Under the pieces are notes generated by a model. That model was not told where the DNA came from. It was given only the letters and a program-made list of their open reading frames with translations, and searched no databases. A stretch of DNA of 64,000 nucleotides from Thuidium tamariscinum (Eukaryota; Streptophyta; Bryopsida; Hypnales; Thuidiaceae). The stretch spans positions 38,841,082 to 38,905,081 of the forward strand of contig OX344751.2 of the NCBI GenBank assembly GCA_947034885.2. The letters run 5' to 3'. Positions 57,691 to 64,000 of this stretch are shown here, one piece after another (position 1 is the first letter of the stretch; the number at the start of each line of letters is the position of its first letter). The position numbers and the translations under genes were made by a program.

Positions 57691-60600
57691 AACTTGGAAT
57701 GCAATTTTAACCCACGTAAGCTTACACACCACCCAATGTGTCCTAAACTTCTTGGTGAGGTAAGCAGAACCATGCTTTGTCGTAAAAGGCTCATGAATCA
57801 ACAAACACATTCACTACCCAAGCATGTTTCACCTGCCCCAACAATCACTTCTACTGCCGTACAAGTCACCCAATTTGTGTCATGTGAATTAGGAATGTAC
57901 ATTGGTGAATTTGAATTGTGTGTTGCCTGCCTTTCCACAGCAACTTGTGCCACAAACAGGGTGATTTAGTTATCAGGTTTTCTGTAGGATGTTTCCAAGC
58001 TTCAGTCCACTATTTCACAAAGGTGAAGCACATCCAAATTGATCACGAAGATTCAATATTGGAGACTGTGACTCACAGTCTGGTTAAGTAAGGTGGCGGC
58101 TTGTTTTGTCATGTGTCTTCTGTTTGTCAGAGTTTTGTCTCACAACTGCTGAAGGGCTTTTGCTCATTGCAAGTGGGAGTCATTCCTATTGAATCTCTTG
58201 TGTGAAAAATGCAAGCATTCGGTCCATGGTCCATGTAAGTACGTTGACCAATGAGTGCAATTTTCACGTGTTTCACCACAGGGGATGAATTCACTGAGAG
58301 TTTTGTGACGAGTCTCATTTTTTTTGTATGTTGAAATCTTTTTTCTAAGGAAGTTAAAAAAAAAATTGGACCCTCAGATTCTGCTACTTTCGACTTCATT
58401 ACGCTGAGAAATCCTGAGATAATCAAGGCACTCATCTTCGATCACCATTGAACCAATGATACAGCAAATTCTGTTGAAAGCTACAGAAGCTAAAACCATC
58501 GTTAGCAATGTGAGATGGCAGGAGGGCATCATTTTTAAAGCGGTTGCAAACATTCAGAAGGAAAACATTGTCATCATGAGATACTAACATTGCCTTTTGT
58601 AATGGAGGGTATGCTATAATTGGTATGCTATACCAATTATTGCATTGCAAAGAACTCCAGAAACCAAGGGTATATTCAAGTGGCTTGTAGCGTGCATAAC
58701 TTCACTGAAAGAGTAAAGCAACAAAAAACCTGACCAGTCTCTGAGCTGCTTACTCCATGATTGTAGTTGAAATTGGTATACAACAAACCTGGAGTGTCAA
58801 GTGGTGCAATTTTCTTTTGTAGTTCAGGTAGGATAAGTCGCTCCATCTCATGGTCTCATCAACTTTAGGCGAATGAGAAGTCCTCAGACTTACATTGGTT
58901 TTACCATCGGATGGAGTTACGTACCTGGCACATTCATTTGCATGACGTGGGCAGTGCATGTTCGCATTTTGCAGGGAAAGAAAGTTTTTGACCTCAGAGA
59001 TTAAGTGAAAGAGCTTCTCACTGACCCCATCTCAGAATCCAAGCACAAATCCTTAGTATCAATTTGATAAGTGGTCTGACTGATCTCATTGGGATCATGT
59101 TGCAGGGGTCATGCATGTAACCCTTCGGAGACATGTTGCAAGGCTCAAAACTCTGTGAATTTTCAGTGGCCGCCCAGACAAACCAAGATGTTTACAGCAC
59201 TAACTTACTCGCCAGGTTCAGTTCTGCATCGGACGCACAAGCTTTCAGAGGACAGGCTGTCCCTGCGCGAGACTGAGGTTCAGGCACGTGGTCCGCAGTA
59301 GAGATGTGATACGGACAGAGTTCCTTGTCATGCTCGTGCAGCCGAGCCGGCAAGCAGGCAAGAAATGGAATATTGGCTTCGGTTTCGACTTCCACCCAGC
59401 CAGGCTTTTGCTGAAAGCAGGCCTCAAATAAGTACTTGCATGCTCTTGGAATTGCAGGTAGCCTGCCACATCAAGCCGTCCAGTTGGGTGATTCAGAGCC
59501 CACCCACGTGCTGGTTCAAAGCATGTGTCCTCTGGCATTCAAAGATGTGCCTCCCAGAAGTTAGTCCCAAATGTGATTCATAACAAGTTGGATAAGCGCT
59601 CCTAATTGTGCAAAACCTTCAAATTTATTCTATGGTAAATCAGTACTAGAATTTAGAGAGTATAGCAACGGTACGTTTTAGAACATGTAAAGTTTCGGAA
59701 TGCCGTACAGTCCAGTACATGAGAAATTGTTTTCAGCAAACATGTTCAAAACCGTTGTTCGCTTTCGACAACGCTTCATAGTACAGTTCGATGAATGTAA
59801 AATTGTGGAATTATCACGTTTGAGTGTTATTGGCAATGTTCAGTCCAATGTTGCTACAGACGTTGCTGTGGGGGGTGGAACCCTATGAGCTTATTCCCAT
59901 TCACTTCAATAGAAACTTTTTTGCATAGAAGGGTTTGCTAATGTCGCCACTTTTGTGAACACTGGTGCCTTCTTTCATGTGATCTGTGCATAATAATGAC
60001 TTGGATGCTGTTTCTCTCGAACAACTAAAATTTGTCTAGTCTGAGATTCTGAGTGTTGATTGATTTCTTGGAGGTTGAGTGAGGATCAGGAGGCCTATGA
60101 GGGGGCTGCACTTGGGGTTGTCTAGTTAGTGTCTACCTAACTTGACAGCCTTTAATACACTAGGAGCTCAGTAAAGACAGTCTCTGAGTAGAGGGAACCA
60201 CTCCATCGAGTGACTCATGATACGAAAACGGAACTGAGGATATTGCACTACTTGGCATTCAAGGCTTGGCAATTTGGCATACACCAATGTCAACTACTTG
60301 TGGTAGCTAACACTCCCAACTTACATTATGAGCACTCCACTAAGCGCAACATTGGCACAAATTCTGGAATTCCTGAAGTTGTAAAGAACGACTGATGCAA
60401 CAAATTTCCTGCACAACACTCTCTACAACGGTCTTAATGAAAACGGAGTTCCGCATACTAACTCAAATGCAACAATATAAATTAAAGGTGAAGGGCAACT
60501 GTCGAACACTAATATGGGTAAATATCACCACAGATTTTTGGACAAAGACCCTTGGAAACAAGAGATGCGTGCATACTAACCTTGGGAACGAAACCTAAGT

Positions 60601-60950
60601 GCATCATGCCAAAGCCACGTAGACTCTTGATTTGGAGTGGCTGCAAAGACGGGTAAATTGAAATTATGGAATCTAGGGAGGCATCGACTTTACTTGTAAC
60701 ATCTTGGTAAGATTTTGGTTTGATTCTCTACTGTAGTTCGGAGAACTTAATTTATTACATTGAAAATTCTGTCCATTTCGGGCTCAGGAATATGAAATCC
60801 ACTTCCTCTTCCACTTCGACTGCTAGTCAGATTTGTGGCGGCGCCTTCACATGCCTGTCCCCACAGGATGCCAGCAAGTTGTTTGGTGTTACAAAACGAA
60901 CACTCTTGATGCATCAGTGGTGGAAAAAGTGTCCACCTTGAAAAAGTAAT
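57691..60950. other. GC-richer island, no gene recognised
   Basis: Unique-looking DNA. Short frames (57,694-57,969 plus; 58,127-58,435 minus; 59,245-59,538 minus) match no family I know and have no consistent splice partners that I could find. It could hold promoter or exon sequence of genes not recognisable by eye. Confidence 0.3.
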
Positions 60951-61023
60951 CGCGCCAGGTAGGGGTCGAACCTACGACTTTCTGCTTAGGAAACAGACGC
61001 TCTATCCACTGAGCTACAGGCGC
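60951..61023 (-). tRNA. tRNA-Arg (anticodon CCU)
   Basis: Read on the minus strand it folds as a 73-nt cloverleaf: acceptor GCGCCTG with CTGGCGC, D stem GCTC/GAGC, anticodon stem TCTGT/GCAGA with loop TTCCTAA (anticodon CCT), a 5-base variable loop, T stem GTAGG/CCTAC with loop TTCGACC, discriminator G. There is no intron. The A and B boxes match consensus, and a T5 terminator follows at 60,941-60,945. It decodes AGG. Confidence 0.97.
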
Positions 61024-64000
61024 ACCAATTGTGGTTGGACGATCCGATTGCAATTATTATAGAGACATAGACTACATCAATTGGCGTCGATTTTCAACAA
61101 GTAATGTCAGGAGTAAGCTTTCGTGCACTCACGACCTCAATAATCCGATCCTCACCAATTGGACATTCAGTAATATTCCTCACACTTGTCACGTGTTCAA
61201 GTTAATTGACAATTACGGTAATAGATTGTCAGCCAGGTCATCACGTTGAGGTTAGAGAGTAAGAAAAACCCAATACTTCATTTTGTATTTTGAGTTAGTG
61301 AGGGTTTGAGTTGGCTTACTTGTGTGAAACCCATCTCTTTCTGAACTTGAATTACAGCAGGACATGCTTCATGATCCACACTCCACTCAAGAATTTTTCG
61401 TACAAATTTCTTTACGCTGGTAAGCAACAAGAGCACAGTGCAATACGAGAGCCGGTTGGACTCCCGCCCTAATCGTCCCTACGATAATCTCGATGACACT
61501 TCAGGTGGCAGAGTGGCAATGAATAAGAGGAGCTGCATTATAAGCCATGAACACTCCCATCTTGCGGTTCCTATTCCAACACTCAACTTTCCCAAGATTT
61601 TCTTGCTTCACTAACTATGTCGCCCACAATCATAACTCGAATCTGTAGCTCGGGAGAGGAGAAATTACATACATGACGGCTTGCTCAACGCAGCTAGCAA
61701 TATTTTTCAATAGCGATTTGAATTATCTAGTAAATAATTTCTGTAAACTAAGTAGATGCAGTATGTAGATCCAATTAAGTTACTCCTCGATTGCAAAGTA
61801 TAAAAGATAAAGTGAATCGGAGAAAAAACAAGGAAAAGCAGAAGCCCCAAAAGAGCACCACATAAAGATTCGGGCGCATTCATGGGCTCTCCGCAGGAAA
61901 ATCTTATGGAGTGATAGACAAGCATTGGTGCTTGACAAACTCCAAGTCTTCTTCAGCACCGCATCGCTGCCCTTCGAGATTGGACATAGAGAATTGAGAT
62001 ATTGCCCGCCTCAATTACAGAAGCAGCAGAAGACGAATAGGGCATCGATTCTCCAAGCCCTAATTATGGCTCTACACAATTTTGCTCTTCCCAGAGACAC
62101 AATATTGAGAAGCCTAAGGTCTTATAAGCAGTTCCAACGACTTGAGCTCAGCATTGTGACGGTCGACATTGCATCAGAAAATGCGAAATAGAAGAGCTAC
62201 GAATAAAAGAGTGACAAATAGAGTAGTCCTAATGCAGATAATCTTCTGCTAAATTCCAACAGCACAACGACCAGTATAAGCTAATCTCCTCACAGAGGTT
62301 TGCACTCGCCTCTTTCGTGACAACCTCTAAAGTGAAGTAAGACAATGTGAAACAGGAAAGTAGGGATGAATACCTTGTCCAGATCATATTGACCTAAATA
62401 AAAAGTTGTCGCTCCAGAGCCCTTGATGCCTCTCGCCAAGACATGAAAAGGAAAATGTCGGAATAGACATTTTCTACCGCAATTTGCTCACCAAGAGACC
62501 TGGGTCTTCAGTTAGCACCTTGGAGACGGGATTGGGGGCTCTTCATCTGCGGGTTCTGCAAAACATCGAGTCTAGAGGCAAACCCTAGAAGATGTTTGGT
62601 CTCCTCCAGTAGGTCCTTTACAGTACAAACTAACAGAAAACTCAAAGCTACTCACCGTCCTGCAATAAACTCTAACTACTTAGAAGGAACAATCCACGCA
62701 TTGTACATATCCTGTTAGCATACCACCATCATAAATTCCTTGCTTTTCATTCAGAATGGAATTGAGATAGCAAACACAATCGGCTAGATTGAATATTTGC
62801 AGGTAACTGCCAATCAATTCGAAAAAGCATTAGAAAAAGTCGGCGAGGAAAGAAGCCCAAGAAAGCCAGTGCAACCACTCCATGATATGAGCTGTGGCGA
62901 TCAATACATTCACATGGAATCGCAAGGACGGAACTACGGAAACATCTAATAAAAAAATAAATGTGAAACAGTAGCCATAAATTGATGCGACTTGCGAGTG
63001 GTCATGGACGTGTTCTTGCACGGTCATTGGCATGCCAACTGTATTACCAGAACTAATTTCATCCGGATTTAGGGTTTCTTATTAGGGTTAACCCGTTTCT
63101 GGCTGCGTATTTTAGTGTATATCAAAGCTTTTGTAATTTGAGACTAACACATTTAACTTCACTGCTGTATTCAAGTATAAATTCATTCCATAGTCTTGAG
63201 TGTAGAGAGAGGTGAACGTCCGTAGTAGTGCACTTGAGAGTGTGACAAACTTGCGCATTAATTCCCAAATGAGTGTGAGATAATGTTAATGCCACGGGGT
63301 GCACAAACTGAATTAACTTCTGGAGTATGTTCAGCATCATCTTTTGAACTATGCGTAAGGTGCTTCCGGCTGTTGAAGTCAACAAAAGCTTAGACCACAG
63401 CTCAAAGTGTGCAGCTTTATCAAGACCATCTCTTGCTATGGCGGAGGTTAAGTGGGAGAGTATGCAAGTATTGATGTTTTGGCGCTGGGTGAAATATAGG
63501 GTATTGCTGTTCTGCAACAGCGACTGTTGAAGCCTAAGAATCCACTTGAAACTGGCCCAAAGGAATAAATTTGCCCAGGCTCTCAGAGTCGGAGATGGTG
63601 GGACGCTTCGCTTGCGCTGTGGGTTAACACTTCAGGCAAATGAATGCTTTTACCATCCATATTGTATCTTAGAAAAACACTCCTTTAGAGATACGAGTAC
63701 GCGGACCCCCGATTATACAATCAACCTCTTTCACGCCCGCCTTCATCTACACAGGCATTCATGTTCTGCGTGTTTCCATCACACTACCGCCAAAAGCATC
63801 CTACAGACGAAGTTTGAATACCGTATTCAGAGACAATTCGAAACAGAAAACAATCTATCTCAAACCCCCTCTCACAATATTTTTTTGCAATTTCATGCTT
63901 AGTTACAAAGCAAGATTTGACTACTTCAGTTTACCCCTACATCCTGTCCAGCTCATTGGTTGACTTGTTCCTGATCCCTCAACGTTCAGACTGATTCCCC
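61024..64000. other. GC-richer DNA with telo-box promoter-like site
   Basis: TTTAGGGTTT at 63,068-63,077 and TTAGGGTT at 63,082-63,089 read as AAACCCTAAA on the minus strand, the telo-box common in plant 5' regions of growth and translation genes. A minus-strand gene may start below 63,060; the first ATG frame (62,830-63,033, 67 codons) is not recognised. Other frames here (61,925-62,191 plus; 63,546-63,902 plus) lack known domains. Confidence 0.3.

Noticed and set aside
63546-63902. 118-codon open frame near the window end
   Set aside because: No ATG in a good context at the start, no recognised domain, and no splice partner; kept only as part of the regional description.
1-64000. Retrovirus-like, LTR, Polinton or other virus-derived genes
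   Set aside because: I saw no reverse transcriptase, integrase, capsid or DNA polymerase motifs and no long terminal direct repeats.

Overview
The window looks like nuclear DNA of a land plant. The evidence is a plant-type tRNA-Arg(CCU) gene, an HMA-domain metallochaperone gene with short GT-AG introns, degenerate TTTAGGG telomere-type repeats, and many plant-style DNA transposons and MITEs. I cannot name the species. The gene content would fit a non-seed plant, but that is inference. GC-richer unique islands (about 30.1-36.4, 45.4-49.5, 54.2-55.1 and 57.7-64.0 kb) alternate with long AT-rich tracts of decayed repeats.

The most striking part is 1-19,765. It holds three large, apparently intact intronless genes: a divergent pair encoding an unusual protein kinase (1690-3270, minus) and a coiled-coil/RING protein (3812-5914, plus), and a 1,196-residue hAT transposase (13663-17253, plus). 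A recurring GC-rich word, GTCCGCGCCCTGAC, is packed into the two-way promoter of the kinase/RING pair, into the hAT promoter, into a duplicated promoter-like block at 8.6-9.9 kb, and into an array at 19.43-19.62 kb. The last array lies just inside a clear hAT-type right terminus (ends CCCTG at 19,765; inverted, CAGGGTTGTCA...) that is dense in GTCCG. The same region also carries inverted arms of a decayed minisatellite around the kinase/RING pair (1-1400 and 6450-8490), a nine-copy 172/174-bp tandem array (10.55-12.04 kb) and a 1.45-kb hairpin (17,645-19,092). I propose a giant hAT-related element, or nested elements sharing one control motif, carrying a kinase and a RING protein. No matching left terminus is visible, so its full extent is unknown.

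From 19.8 to 30.1 kb and from 36.4 to 45 kb the DNA is AT-rich, with paired decayed repeats and small inverted-repeat elements: a 929-bp element with perfect 17-bp terminal repeats and a second copy at 39-40.3 kb, a 0.3-kb MITE in two copies (one nested), a CACTA MITE with a GTC target duplication, a 445-bp foldback, and a Mutator-like MITE with a 10-bp target duplication (50,151-50,972).

Host-like genes outside the element are few: a candidate five-exon gene for a tyrosine-rich protein (31,776-33,010), the last exon of an unidentified gene (45,421-45,620), a four-exon HMA-domain gene with a KKEE-repeat tail (46,812-48,076, minus), and the tRNA-Arg gene (60,951-61,023, minus). A miRNA-precursor-like hairpin lies at 43,160-43,274.
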